NCBI GenBank assembly: GCA_904066235.2
Contig: CAJFCV020000001.1
Span: forward strand, 9,858,001 to 9,922,000
Reading direction: 5' to 3'
From: Bursaphelenchus xylophilus
Taxonomy: Eukaryota; Nematoda; Chromadorea; Rhabditida; Aphelenchoididae
DNA: 64,000 nucleotides
Positions 35,022-47,169 of this stretch are shown here, piece by piece. Position numbers and translations under genes: made by a program. Under the pieces are notes generated by a model that was not told where the DNA came from, made no database searches, and was given only the letters and a program-made list of their open reading frames with translations. Numbering within the stretch: the first letter of the stretch is position 1; the number at the start of each line of letters is the position of its first letter.

Positions 35022-36809
35022 TTTGACCTAAAAACAACATCAAATAATTTGGATGCAGACAAATAAAGGTATTTACATACTAAACGCGAACAAGCGTAAT
35101 AATAAAAAACAAGGTAACATAAGAAATGGGAAGGATAAAGAACGAGTTCAGCAAACGTTGGTTCAAAAATGATAATCACTTGGGGACTGACAGCTGGCAT
35201 CTCATTTTCTGTCTCATAAACGGGTTCTGCAAAAAAGTCGAAAGCAAATCCAATTCAAAACTACAGCAATAAAATGCACTTCTTTAAACTGTCATTCACA
35301 AATTGGAATTGAATTGTCACTATCAATTAAAAATATTATTTTAGACAGTATCATAACACAAAAATCGGAAAATCTCTACGAATGATTACAAATTAGACAA
35401 AAACGCGATTCGACTCCTTTGACGATAATTTTGTAATACTAAATAAGGGAACGTTTCTTTCGAAAAATCTCCATCACTTTTGCTTTTGTCTACACTGGAA
35501 GGGAGGTTAGTCATTTGGAGTGAATAAGCAAAAGAAAACTATAGGAATCTCGCGTGCCCTGATTTGGAAATCCATAGAGATAACCATGGAATGTAAAAAA
35601 ACGCAGTAGATACGTGATTTGACAAGAATAAAACACTTCTACAAAGAATTCGAGCTTACAAAACAAAACCTAGAAGATCAGAAGTTTCATCATCATTATA
35701 AAAACCAAACGTAAAAATTGCACCTTGTCTTATACCTATTCCCCTCCAAAAAACAGCCGTCTAAAACGCTATCCCTATGTCCACCCATTACTTTCAACCC
35801 TTTTGTTTCTTTGGCGGATCGAAATGTAAAAAACATTATTCCGAAGATTCGCAGCCCTCAGGCAATTTTCTTGACAACAGAGCCCATCTCTAAACCAAAT
35901 TCTTCTCCACAGACCAAAAGAACAATATAAATGTTTGTTCTTTCTTCCTGTAACACGAACACAAAAAAGATCTTCTGGATATTGTGTCGGCTCACTCCGG
36001 CCTTTTCCCGAAAGAAGAAAACAAAAACAACTTACAGTACTGTGAACTCGAGGCTCTTCGTTCTCTTCCGCAGCGAAAATCAGATTGTTGGCATTCCGTA
36101 GCAAAAAAGAATAGCATGCGGAAAATTCGGAAAACGAGTCTTCTGGGGGTCGACTCCCTCGGTGTAATGCAAATTACATCGATAAATCGGCCTTCAGGGT
36201 GTGAATACTAAATTCTTTGGAACTTGAGATTTGAATATTCATATTTGCCTTTTTTTTGGGTAACTTGGGGTCCTGGGATCAATTGACAGGCGCGGACGCA
36301 CAGGGTAGAGAGTACGGTAGAAAAGGAGCGTGGTTAGAGAAATTATGAGATAGAGTGTGGAAAGGGAAGAGATGTCAGAGAAAATGTGTGTCCTTTTGTG
36401 AGAGAGTATGGAGATAAGAGGGAGTGGTTAGAGAACGACGATGGAGTTCTTTCCATAAAGAGACGGCTAGAGGGCTATAGAAATAGCTGATGTATTGTGG
36501 GGTATATAAGTCATGTAATGCATATACCTTTTATGTTTACTATATTTACGTGATATGCGATAAAAAAACGGCTTATCGAGATATTCGTTTATGTCATATT
36601 TGTATACATACGTACTACCTTTGTCATCATCAACTCATGATGTCTTCGCAACTTAATTTGTGTCATTAATACCGTATTATAGAGTCATCTTTACATATAT
36701 TCGGCCTTCAATTATCAATAATATACGGGTATTCAATGAGTTTTATGTGATCACCATACCTACCGTAACCCATCGATTGATGAAGTAGTTATCGGCTGTG
36801 GTAGAAAAC
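35022..36809. other. intergenic between divergent genes, no gene seen
   Basis: This is 1.8 kb. About 36300-36450 is a purine-rich (GA) tract on the plus strand; the remainder is AT-rich. Small ORFs on both strands lack splice or domain support. It presumably holds the promoters of yop-1 and rbg-2. Confidence 0.4.
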
Positions 36810-39800
36810 ATGTCATGCGCTTTAAAAAACTTTTTCCGATTCTCTTCGGAGCAAATTAATCAAATTGACAAGTTTCTTGATGAAGATCCACCAGTCTCGT
36901 CGGCCAAGGGGAGTCCATCCAATCGAAGTAAGCGATGTGTACTTTTTATAGTTTTTTGATTTTTAGAGGGTTATATGCAAAATCACTACTAGAGAGTATA
37001 CTGTAACTAATGTATACTTATTTCTAGAAGGGAAGCCGTCTTCGCTGTTAACTCCAGATGATGAAGATCTCTTGGAGAACAACTCGGAAGGAGAAGACAT
37101 CGACGACAATGGAGATAAATGGCCAAACTGGGAACCTGACTCTGTAATTAATTCATTTTTATTTTTAAAAAGTAAAAATCCACTTATTCCTTCGTAATAA
37201 TTATCCGTATGTTATGATTGCACTGTGCGTTATTAAAAACTATTTTCAGAGTGAGTTCAGCGAAAATGATGCGAAATTGTCGAGTGTGGAGAGTAAATGG
37301 CTTAGAAATTGTATGATAGCCTCGTCAGCCAACCTTGAAGTAATCGTTATTGGAGCTGTTCAACGATTTGTGGTGTTGGAGAGGTCCGAAAAGGACGAAA
37401 AACTTCGGGTTTTGTCCTGGGTTAGGATGAATATGCAAGCTCATGTAAGGTTTTTCGCCGATTACGTTGTTGATTCATAGAGTCGTTAGTTTTCATCCGT
37501 ACCGTTACAGAAGGACGCCTTTATCACCGCCATTGAGGTCATTTCCTTGGCCTCGACGCGCAAAACCGAAGCCTCAACTGTGGATTGGCATTGTCTAGCG
37601 GTCGCCTGCAGCTCCGGATACGTTCATTTCTATACTGATCGGGGAGTCGAGATCCTCTATGAGAAATTCTCGGCATATCCGATTAGGGAATTGAGATTTG
37701 GACCTTCAGTTTATGAAGGGCAACAAGGACTGTCAGCAATGTCTATGGGAAGAGTGTATATTGTGGAAGGAATGTCATTGTTCCATGGTCTCAGACACGC
37801 TAGGAATGAAGTGAGTACGGGTTCGATTTTTTTTATGGTTTTTAGATAGCTCGAGGAGAGAAAACCTTTGAAGAGATCTGTAATTCATACTCTTTTATTA
37901 GTCATGCAGTGCAATTAGACTATCTGAAACAACCCAGTTACTTCCAATTGTTGAATGTTAGTCGTCCCGAAGACTTTGATCGGTATTTTGGAGCATCTTT
38001 AAGTGATTATGGCGAAAAGGTGGGTCTTTTTTCCCTCTTTTTTGTCATGAACATTTTAGGCTAGGTTAACAAAAAGTGGCGCCTCAAATTATATGAACTT
38101 ATTCTGCGCTACGAATTCAAGTTATGCCGCCTTCTTATCGCATGACAAAGAGACAGAAGGCACCAATATTCTCCATGAGGCCTATCATACAATCGCTGCT
38201 CAAGTAGGTCTCATTTTTTATGTGGAAACAGTTATGTTGCATATTTTAACATACGAACTCTTCAGATGCCCTCATTCGGATTCAGATCTTTATTGGGAAT
38301 TGGAGTTTCAAAGAAAGACGGTCCTCAAAAGGATTCTGTTGCGGATGCCAAACTTGGAAATGCTGACGTCTTGGCCAGACTAGTTGATCCGGGTCGTAAA
38401 TGCGAGGCAACAGTAGTAGCTCCGAGGAATTGGAATCTAATGGCCATTTCGGATGGGACCGCGAGAGTTTTGCTTTTGGATGTGAGTTATGTTTTACTTG
38501 ATGACTAAAAAATTTTTAGTTTTAAAAAAGTTTTACTAGTCGCGACATAAAGTCCGTAGAATTTTTCGCGGCCCCCAAATTCCGTCGCGCTCCGAAATGT
38601 TGATTTGTCGCTGCGAAAAACGGGAATCGCGCGCGACAATAAGGCAAAATCAACAAAATTGCACAGTGCAAAATGTGTTTTCGGGTGAATGCACAGTGCA
38701 AAATGCTTTTTCGGGTTTATGCACAGTGCAGAAAATTCTACGGACTTTATGTCGCGACTAGTAAAGCATAAATAAGTCTTCAAAGGCGTATTTTACCCAT
38801 AATTTGATTATAATGATATGGAAATTATTTATAGACCAAATACCGCACAGTTGTTAGAATTTGGAAAGGCTACCGTAATGCACGGTGCGGTTTTATCGAA
38901 TCCGCCTCTTCGGATCTCGGAATAAATAAGAGAAATAGAACCAAAACACTGTTCTTGGTGATCTTCGCCCCAAAAAGAGGGCTTCTGGAGATTTGGTCAA
39001 TGCAAAATGGCCCCAGAGTGGCTGCATTCAACGTAGACCCTAAGGGAAGACTGCTCTCAATTCCGTCAAGCAGGGATTCAACTTTGATGGGACCCTCGGA
39101 AAAACAACTCTCTGGTCCTTATAATGATGTTACTGTTGTGTTTTTGAGTTCAAATGGAACTGCACAGGTACCTTGTATTTCTCTTGTATTATTTTTGGCT
39201 TTTAGAGAATCCAAGTTCCGTTTTATTTGTCCGCTATGGATTCTACCGTATCCCAGATGCATGATGACAATTTGCTGAAAGATTTTAGTCATTGTGAGTT
39301 AAACGAGAATGGAAAGTTGCATGTGGAAAAGGCCTTGGAGACTGTAAAATCATTGAAATCAACTCAAAGTCGGATCAAATTTGTGGATAAATTGATTGAG
39401 AATTCGGAAGCTTGGAAGGTCAGCACTGATCAGCTACTTGATTTCTTGTCTGGGATCAAAGAGGTGAGGATTTTACAATCATTGATTTTAACATTTCTCC
39501 TTTTAGTTTGATCATGGGTTGAAAGCATATTCGGAGGCCTTAATTCGATTATTAGATGTGTATTTTATTTCCGTGCGGACACCTGTAGAAGAAAGACCAT
39601 CCGGCGCCTCGTATGACACCTTGGTGCAAGATCTCGGCATATCAGTTGATGAATATAACGAGTTTTCCCTCGATATTATACTTGATACCCAAAGGAAACA
39701 AGATCCTTTTGAGAAGTGCACATTCTCTGAGTTCAGGCAGATGTTTAGACTCAATAATATGGTGGAAGCAAAGTGAGATTTTCTACGTTTTGATTTTGTT

Positions 39801-42066
39801 TTTTAGTGATAGTAGTGATCTGTTTTGTTTCTAGATGGCTAGTGACGGCTGAGGCCGACGAAAAGTTCTTGGCCAGGATCTTACTCCAAAAGGTGTTATT
39901 CTTACGTAAGGATGATGTTATCGGCAGTATTCAAACCATATCGGAGAAATTGAACTTGGATCTGGTAAGCAATACAATAAGTATGATAATGGTGATTTTT
40001 AGAAGCTCTTGGCTAACTTATTCATTTCGGTATGGCTCAGTGAATGGAATATAAACCCTTGGGTGCTGCTGGATAACGCTAATGTTGTGATGTCATACTT
40101 CAAAGATCATTTACATGACGTAAAGATAAATCATCTGGCCGAAAGTTATGCCATCAAAAGGTATGTGAAAGATTTATTTTTATTCATGTTTTTGTCTTTA
40201 GTGAGAACCCGGAAGCGTCATTGAGTCTGATGCTGGTCACCAGGTTCGTTGATGGAATGGTTCGCTTGATGTCAGATGAGTCGGTGGAATTCGAAAATAT
40301 GGACGAAACTACCAATTCTTGGTATCTGATGACTAAGAATTTAGTTGCCAACACGCTTCTCAGTCGACTGGATGAAGAGCTGAGACCATCTCTTGAGAAA
40401 CTGACTTCGAAAGGCTTCGGATATTATCGAGAGCAGGTATGGTGACAGTATTTTTGAATATGACTCGGATTTTAGATTGGACAATGGGCAGCGAGCAATA
40501 ATATACCAGTGGATTTGCTTGTAAGAGCGTTGAGAGAGAATAAAAAAATAAAAATTGGTGGGGAAGATGAAAAGGACGGAGAAAATAAGGTGGAAGAAGA
40601 AATGGAAAAGGAGGAAGACGAACAGATGGAAGAAGAATATGCCAAAGATTTCAAGATACTCAAACGACTTCAAGAAATTTTCCCAGAGAGTTTCAATCGG
40701 TAAGAATTTGAATTATGCACTATTACTTGTCATGGGTAATATAAAAACTCTACTTTTAGTGATCTCTGCCTGTGCGATTGCGTTTGGGAGTCGGCCAGTA
40801 CGTGGTTTAAGGACGAAAATAACAGGAAAATTAATTCGCTGTCTCAATCAATGTCATATCTGTCAGCTATCAGCTCATCTCCAAGACTTCGCCATGGTCT
40901 TGCGTTTATTTTATGGGACACTTTTATTCGATCACCGTTCCAAAAATTGACTCAAATGATTGTCGAATCCCATGGAAAGCCTCTGAAAGAACGACTTTTG
41001 AAACGAGATGTTTTTGTGACGGAATCCGAGCTTCTAGAATTTGTAAAGGCGATCAGAAACTTGCTGAATGTCTTGCAGAAAAGTGTAGTTGATCTGGATT
41101 ATGCGCCACATTTGCAGTTACAGTATGAAGAGTTTTTGGAAGATTACTTGGAGAGCTTCAAAATCAAGTAAGCGAGGTCTGGGACTGATTTTATTAGCAT
41201 TAGAGGCATGATTATATTATGATGTCTTACAGGAAGAACAGAAAACACACCCTGGCCGAGCTGGTCTCAGGCCAAACCCCCGTGAATTATCATCTAGTCC
41301 TCCATCATCTCCATCTTGCCATCATTATCGAGCTCCAAATCGCCCTTGGCCTTCCCGTTCGTCTAGAGCAAGTTTTTGATGGAATAATGCACCGAGCTTT
41401 CTTCGAACCCCTACATTCCCACCCATTGATCCCGATGTCTGATACGGACGATAGAAACAAAGAACGACGGCAAAAGTTCCTGGAAGAAATAGTTACGGCC
41501 ATTGGAGTGGAAACGTCTCAGGAATACTATGAGAAATGGGAATTGATCAATCAACTGGCCAAGGAATGGTCATTGGATCAGGATTTGCTGAGAATAAAAG
41601 AAGTCAAGATGTTCTATGAATATGGATTCGATCGAGAAGCCGAGAAACTGAAGGCCTCGGTGGGAAAACAGAAGCAATTAGCGTTCGAGATGATCCCTCT
41701 GGCGCTGGGAAGATTCAAAGCCTTGCTGGATTCGAATGACGAGTTGAAACAGAAGGCTCAAAGGAAACTGCGGCCTGGGTAAGAGTTTATTTTGTTATAA
41801 AATGAGGAATTCACAGAGTTTTCATCTTCCAAGGATATTAGTTTTACCTTATTTTACGTTATCCTTTTTGCAGTTCTTGGGAATATCTCCGAGTCCTCTC
41901 CGATCAGTTCCTCCCGACCTTTGAAGTCTCTGTGGACAAAACTCACTCCTTGATGAGGACTGTCTCCAATCTGCTCAACTACAATCTCTCTGGGAGCCAA
42001 AACAAAAATGTGATGGAGAAGAAGATGATATCCGACATTTGCGACTTTCTGCAATCCCTAAAGTGA
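36810..42066 (+). CDS. rbg-2: Rab3 GTPase-activating protein non-catalytic subunit (RAB3GAP2)
   Basis: Seventeen exons join in frame to 1337 residues: 36810-36927, 37028-37143, 37250-37444, 37511-37810, 37846-38019, 38060-38203, 38266-38481, 38835-39167, 39206-39463, 39507-39772, 39835-39964, 40003-40160, 40202-40436, 40476-40699, 40760-41167, 41233-41778 and 41874-42066. The size is close to the human protein (about 1390). The N-terminal beta-propeller contains DWHCLAVACSSGYVHFYTD, LMAISDGTARVLLLD and the signature RGLLEIWSMQNGPRVAAF. A long helical C-terminal half follows. With the catalytic subunit it acts as the exchange factor for Rab18 and GAP for Rab3, in ER-lipid droplet and synaptic traffic. 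Intron 7 contains a 226-bp inverted-repeat element. A highly charged Glu/Lys insert lies in exon 14 (about residues 890-920). Confidence 0.92.
38536..38761. mobile_element. 226-bp TA-flanked inverted-repeat element (MITE)
   Basis: The left end CTAGTCGCGACATAAAGTCC continues GTAGAATTTT. The right end is its exact reverse complement over about 30 bp, making this the best preserved copy of the family. TA flanks both sides (38534-38535 and 38762-38763). The interior has a direct repeat of TTTTCGGGT(G/T)(A/T)ATGCACAGTG. It lies in intron 7 of rbg-2. Confidence 0.92.
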
Positions 42067-44181
42067 CATATCGTATAGATGAATACATTGTAACGTCTTT
42101 TAATGTAGTTATACGTAGGTTTACCCATTTCCAAACTTATTACGAGGTCTGATTTTATAGATTTTTTTTAGTTATTTTTGATGGGAAACATTGCCATTTT
42201 TAGAGAAGAGCGATGTTTTGTGTTTTGAGTTTTGTCAAATTAGAGTAGTTGACGCAATTGTAGAAAAAATTATGACGATAACACTTGTTTTTGTTATTCA
42301 TCGTAAAAGTAGTTGAGTTCTGCCACGAAAATCGCCAAACTCATTTTTTATTTTCTTTTTTTCGTCAATTATTGGCAAAATATCGCAGGTTGAAGGTGGA
42401 ATTGTTTCTCTTTTGTATCTTGTTTGTAATTTCAAGACGGTTTTTGTAGGTTCTCATCAATTTCGTTTCCGGGTTTTTAGGAGATTCTACCAGATTTTGT
42501 GCCTTTTTCTTTTCGTTGTCATAATACTCTGTGATTTTGTTTCTTACCGATAAACGTGTACATTACTGTTGTTGAGGCAATGACAGAAAATTATAGATTT
42601 GTTGACCTTTGCTTCTCGGCAGCCTTTTTTCCTTGATTTTCTCGTCTTCGATTGATTTCTGCCGTTTTTCTGCTTTGTGGGGCTAAGAGTTGGCTTCATT
42701 TCATACAGTCCTAGCTTACATGGACGTTCTAAGGGGTGTTTTACAACGGTTTAGATTATTTTTATGGGGAAAACTTTGATATAGCTCTGATTTCGTATAT
42801 TAGTTTCTAAAATAAGGGGATTTCTCTCCCATTTCCTTATTAAAAGTTTAGAATGCAGGGCCAAATAACCAGTTTAATCTTATCGGCTATTATTATGGCT
42901 GCATTATAATATTAGAAATGCGCCGATATTTGCTCTTGAATACTTGGTCCCGCCAAAGCTTTTCTTTTTTTGTCTAGCATTTTCGACGAGAGGGAAAGCG
43001 CGTGGTGCGTCTCTTTTCTCCATGCTGCTGTGCTATGCACCCTGACGTCCGACTGGATTTTTTTGTGGGGACTCGACGATTTTCCTCGGTTTCATCAAAT
43101 TTTCTTCTAGAACCTGACGCAACCTCCGGATTCTCGTGCCCTAGCTGTGATCGGGCCCCAATTTTTAGTCGAATATTGTCCTAGACTTTCCTGTATTTTT
43201 TAGATAGATTTTCATTGAAATGTCCCCTTTTTTCGCTGAAAAATCCAAAAAAATGGCGTTATCTTGTGATTTGGCGGATTCTCGTCGGAATACTCGGAAT
43301 GACTCGAAATTTACACTTTTTTTTGGCACAGTAGGTCAAACATGTCCTCGGAATTTTTATAGGGAGTCAGAAAATAGCAAAAACATGATAAGACTTACGA
43401 GTTTCGCCCCTCTCCCCACATCAGATGTCATGGATAATATAGGGGTGTCGAGTCCGGTTTGTTCGATTCAACCTGAGTTTTTTGACTTCCTAAAAGACTA
43501 TAAATGCTAATTCAAGGCCCGACGATCAATTTTTGAGTTGGTTTGGCTTTAAAACTTGTGAAAACCTAAGGCTGTTCGAGGAAGGAGAAGATCTTTGGAT
43601 TCGTTTGGTCTTTGGATCGCTTCTTGGTGTTTTGTCGTCGGATTCACTCAAGGGTCCAACCAGGTAAGACTTTCTTTGTTTTCTCTTGCAATTTTAGATA
43701 TTCGGAATATGTTTTGGAGCTTGCTGTGTTCTTCATGGCCTTTTTTCTGTGCTTATAAAATTTTCTGTGGTGGAGATTTTTTTACTGCAATCTTTTGGTT
43801 TGTTTATGCATGTTACGTGAACGGATAATTCTGCCGATCTTCCACTCATAATCGCCGTTTTAACCCTTTTTTCATGGCATCGATTTTTTGCTTTTCCGGT
43901 GTCTGATCGGCTGTTTTCGTTATCTTTTGTATGTTGTGTTCTACTCCTCGTACTAATTTGCGTTATGGATGATTTGGTGTTGAGATCTAAACTTTGCCTT
44001 TTCCAGAGTTCCGTATTACATTTACACGAGCGGTCGTCTGTACGTTGCACTCGAATTGTTGGTCAACTTATCGACTTTTTAAAGTGCCGGTTAATTTCGA
44101 GGTGTTGAGAAGAGTTTGGCTGTGGGAGTACAGGTCGAATCAATTACAAAGGGAAGTGGAGATATCTCTGAATCATCAGCA
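42067..44181. other. intergenic region and likely 5' UTR exons of cdk-9
   Basis: This is 2.1 kb without a supported coding region. A donor CAACCAG|GTAAGAC at about 43662 and an acceptor TTTTCCAG|AGTTCC at about 44007 could splice a non-coding leader exon to the cdk-9 first coding exon. The stretch 42070-43200 is T-rich on the plus strand. Confidence 0.4.
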
Positions 44182-46119
44182 ATGTATGCCTCTACCTCTT
44201 CGAAGCGTCCCCGACCTCCTCAAGAGTATCAGAACGGGCCTCCCATGAAGAAACCGTATGCCGCTCTTCCCCATCCTCAGCAACACCAACCCCAAATGCA
44301 TCAGAATCACCAACCACCTCATCAAGGAGGTCCGGCCCCTTATCATCAGGCTGCAGCTTCTTCCAGTCATAGACAACACTCCCGTCCAGACCATCATAAG
44401 AACCTGGCGCAGATCGTCGACAATGCTGGAGTTAACCCGTATGCCGAGAACTTTGCCAAAACGATCTCGAAGAGGATGAATAATCCATACGTGAACCAGT
44501 TCAAGTACCCTTATATACATGATGTGAGCTGTTACAACAAGATCACGAAAATAGGACAAGGGACATTTGGGTGAGTCGCTAGTAATTTGGTTTGATGCTT
44601 ATAAAACAGAAATTCTTCTGGCACTATTGCTCGTTTTTTGACCTTTGATTTTTACTAAATTTTACAAGGTTGTTCCTTCTTGATTGTCCTTGATACACAT
44701 TTTGATCATTTGTAAGGTAATTTAATTTCAGGGAAGTTTTCCAAGCCCGCTGTCTAAAGTCGAAGCGTTTCGTGGCACTGAAGAAGATTCTGATGGAGAA
44801 TGAGCGGGAAGGCGTAGGTTTCTGTTTTTGGTGACTGACTTCTTCTATTCACAGTTTCCCATTACTGCCATTCGAGAGGTGAAGATGTTGCAGAGATTGA
44901 AGCACGAGCATATCACTGACCTAATAGAGGTCTGCAATTCGAAAGGTAAGTCTTTCTACTTGCGAGTGTTATGTTTTTAGAAGGAGAATGAAACGGGAAG
45001 TCTAACTCATAATCTTTTAGGCGCAAGTTCACGGGAAAAGTCGAATTTTTATTTGGTCTTTACCTACTGCGACTACGATTTGGCCGGTCTCCTCTCCCAC
45101 CAAGCTGTAAAGATTGGTCTGGAGGAAGTGAAGATTCTGATGAAGCATCTTCTGAATGGACTCTTCAAGATTCATAAGTCCAATATCCTCCATCGAGACA
45201 TGAAGGCTGCCAATGTTTTGGTTAGCAACGAAGGAGTCCTGAGGTTGGCCGATTTCGGACTTTCAAGACCCATATTGAGTAAGTCAAGATTTGTGTTTGA
45301 AGATTAAATGATTCCCTTGGCTTATGCACCATTTCACATTGAAACCATTTCAGAATCTTCAAGCAAACAGAACTACACGAATCGAGTGGTCACCCTGTGG
45401 TACCGCCCTCCCGAATTACTCCTTGGATCCAAGAATTATGGACCACAGATTGATATCTGGGGAGCGGGGTGTATAATGGCGGAACTCTGGACGCGAACAC
45501 CTATCCTTCAAGGTGATACGGAACAGAAACAGCTGGAGATTATTCAGAATGTTTGCGGAGGAATAAACGAAGAAGTCTGGCCGGATGTGAAGCAGCTTCC
45601 CTTGTATAGGAGGGTCGATCTGAGACCGAAACAGCCACGGATCTTAAGGGAAAAGATGAGTGGCTTTACAAAGGTAAGGATAATGCTTTTTTTGTGTTTT
45701 TGGAGTATTTAGGTTGGTCAAGGATTGGGGGAATTTAATGGTTTGTTGTTTTAGGATGAGCATGCCCTGAATCTCCTGGATAAACTCCTCACTCTGGACC
45801 CATCTCAAAGGATAGATGCCGAGAAGGCATTGGACGACGATTTCTTTTTTACTGATCCAATCCCAACGCGGACAAACATTAAACATGTTGTGGATCAGCT
45901 ACCGGTAAGTGGTTTTATCGAATAGATGTGATGGGTCTTGTTTTTTTGTTTTTATGATGATATTTGCAGAAGAACATCTTTGAATTCACGGCCGGTCGAG
46001 GTGCACACGCGAATCGCCGTCCCCAAAACCATACTATGCAAAACGGGAACGCCCAGAACCACCATCGTCAACAGCCCCGCCATCGGCAGGACGACCAGCT
46101 CACGGACATGGTGTTCTAG
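44182..46119 (+). CDS. cdk-9: cyclin-dependent kinase 9
   Basis: Exons 44182-44570, 44732-44813, 44855-44945, 45021-45278, 45354-45673, 45755-45904 and 45970-46119 join in frame to 479 residues. A Pro/His/Gln-rich extension of about 110 residues precedes the kinase. Kinase landmarks are IGQGTFGEVF, VALKKILMENE, the cyclin-binding helix FPITAIREVKML (PITAIRE), HRDMKAANVL, DFGLSR and VVTLWYRPPELLLG, all with catalytic residues intact. CDK-9 with cyclin T forms P-TEFb, which phosphorylates the RNA polymerase II C-terminal domain and pausing factors. The long N-terminal extension and the His/Asn/Gln-rich tail match nematode cdk-9. The T-loop threonine lies in YTNRVVTLWY. Confidence 0.95.
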
Positions 46120-47169
46120 ACGTCTTACTTGACCTATTTGTTGTTGAATCGGTAATATCGTGTTATAACAATGTCTTTCATCGTTCCTCCGCTCGGATTT
46201 GTCTTTATTGGAGGGGCGGGCTAATAATCAGATTGGATTTGAGAAGTATATTGAACGAGAGGAAGCAAGTAGGATGTCAACTTTAACCTTCAGCCTAGTC
46301 CAACTCCAATTCTGTTATAACACGGTGTCACGGCCCTATAATTAAATGTTTTCTTATTATTTCACATCAGTTTTTACATCCTCTTTTTTCGATTAATCCG
46401 GTAATTGTCGCCGAGTACAATACAAGTGCTCGGCAAAACCTTGGGAATTGTTTTTTTAAGCTGTCTGGCTTCGTTGTTGTTGTATTCAGTTTTGCTAGTA
46501 AATTGGAACAAATGTCTGTCTAACTGCGGCTTTTCATTAAATGATTTTGACATCACGTTTTTGTTGATGTTTTTGAGGTAAAACGGAACGGGATTTTCGA
46601 CAATTTTGGCGATAGCTGTATGACGTATGGTGAGGGAAAGCTTTGACCATTCGCAATGTAGTCGGAAAACTTCATTAAACACCCGTTACCTTCTAAAAAT
46701 CTTGATTACACACCCGAAATGTCTAATAATCATTCCAATTTCCCATCATTTGGCAGTAATTCCGATCTTCTGATTGCCACTGGATGCTTGCAGTGAGCGC
46801 ATACTGGAAATCTCTGTCTTGAAAATCCAAAAAAAAATTAAAAAACAGGTCATCCTACACAGTCTATCGTCTCTATTACCACCAAGATATCAGAAAATAA
46901 TATAAAAATATATTTTTCCAACTGTATTTTATTCCAGAATAAATAAAACGGGATTTAACGTGCATGGCATGGGATTTCATGTTAGTCACTAAAATACTAA
47001 AATAAGGAGAGATAAAAACATTCGTCACTACAATAATTTGAACATGTTTCACCGTATAATATGCCCCTCACAGGCTGCACCTACCTTACATGCCGAGCTG
47101 CGCCCATAACAAGAAACAAAATATTGTTTTTTTGTGAGGAAAAAGTTGTGGAGTAGAAAGGATAGTATA
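46120..47169. other. intergenic upstream of mfap-1
   Basis: This is 1 kb. A minus-strand open frame at 46682-46374 (102 codons, no in-frame ATG at its start) has fairly normal codon use but no recognisable domain or splice partners, so I do not call it. The rest is AT-rich. Confidence 0.4.

Noticed and set aside
46374..46682. 102-codon minus-strand open frame downstream of cdk-9
   Set aside because: It has no ATG at its start, a stop lies just upstream, and no family is recognised; it is possible but unsupported.
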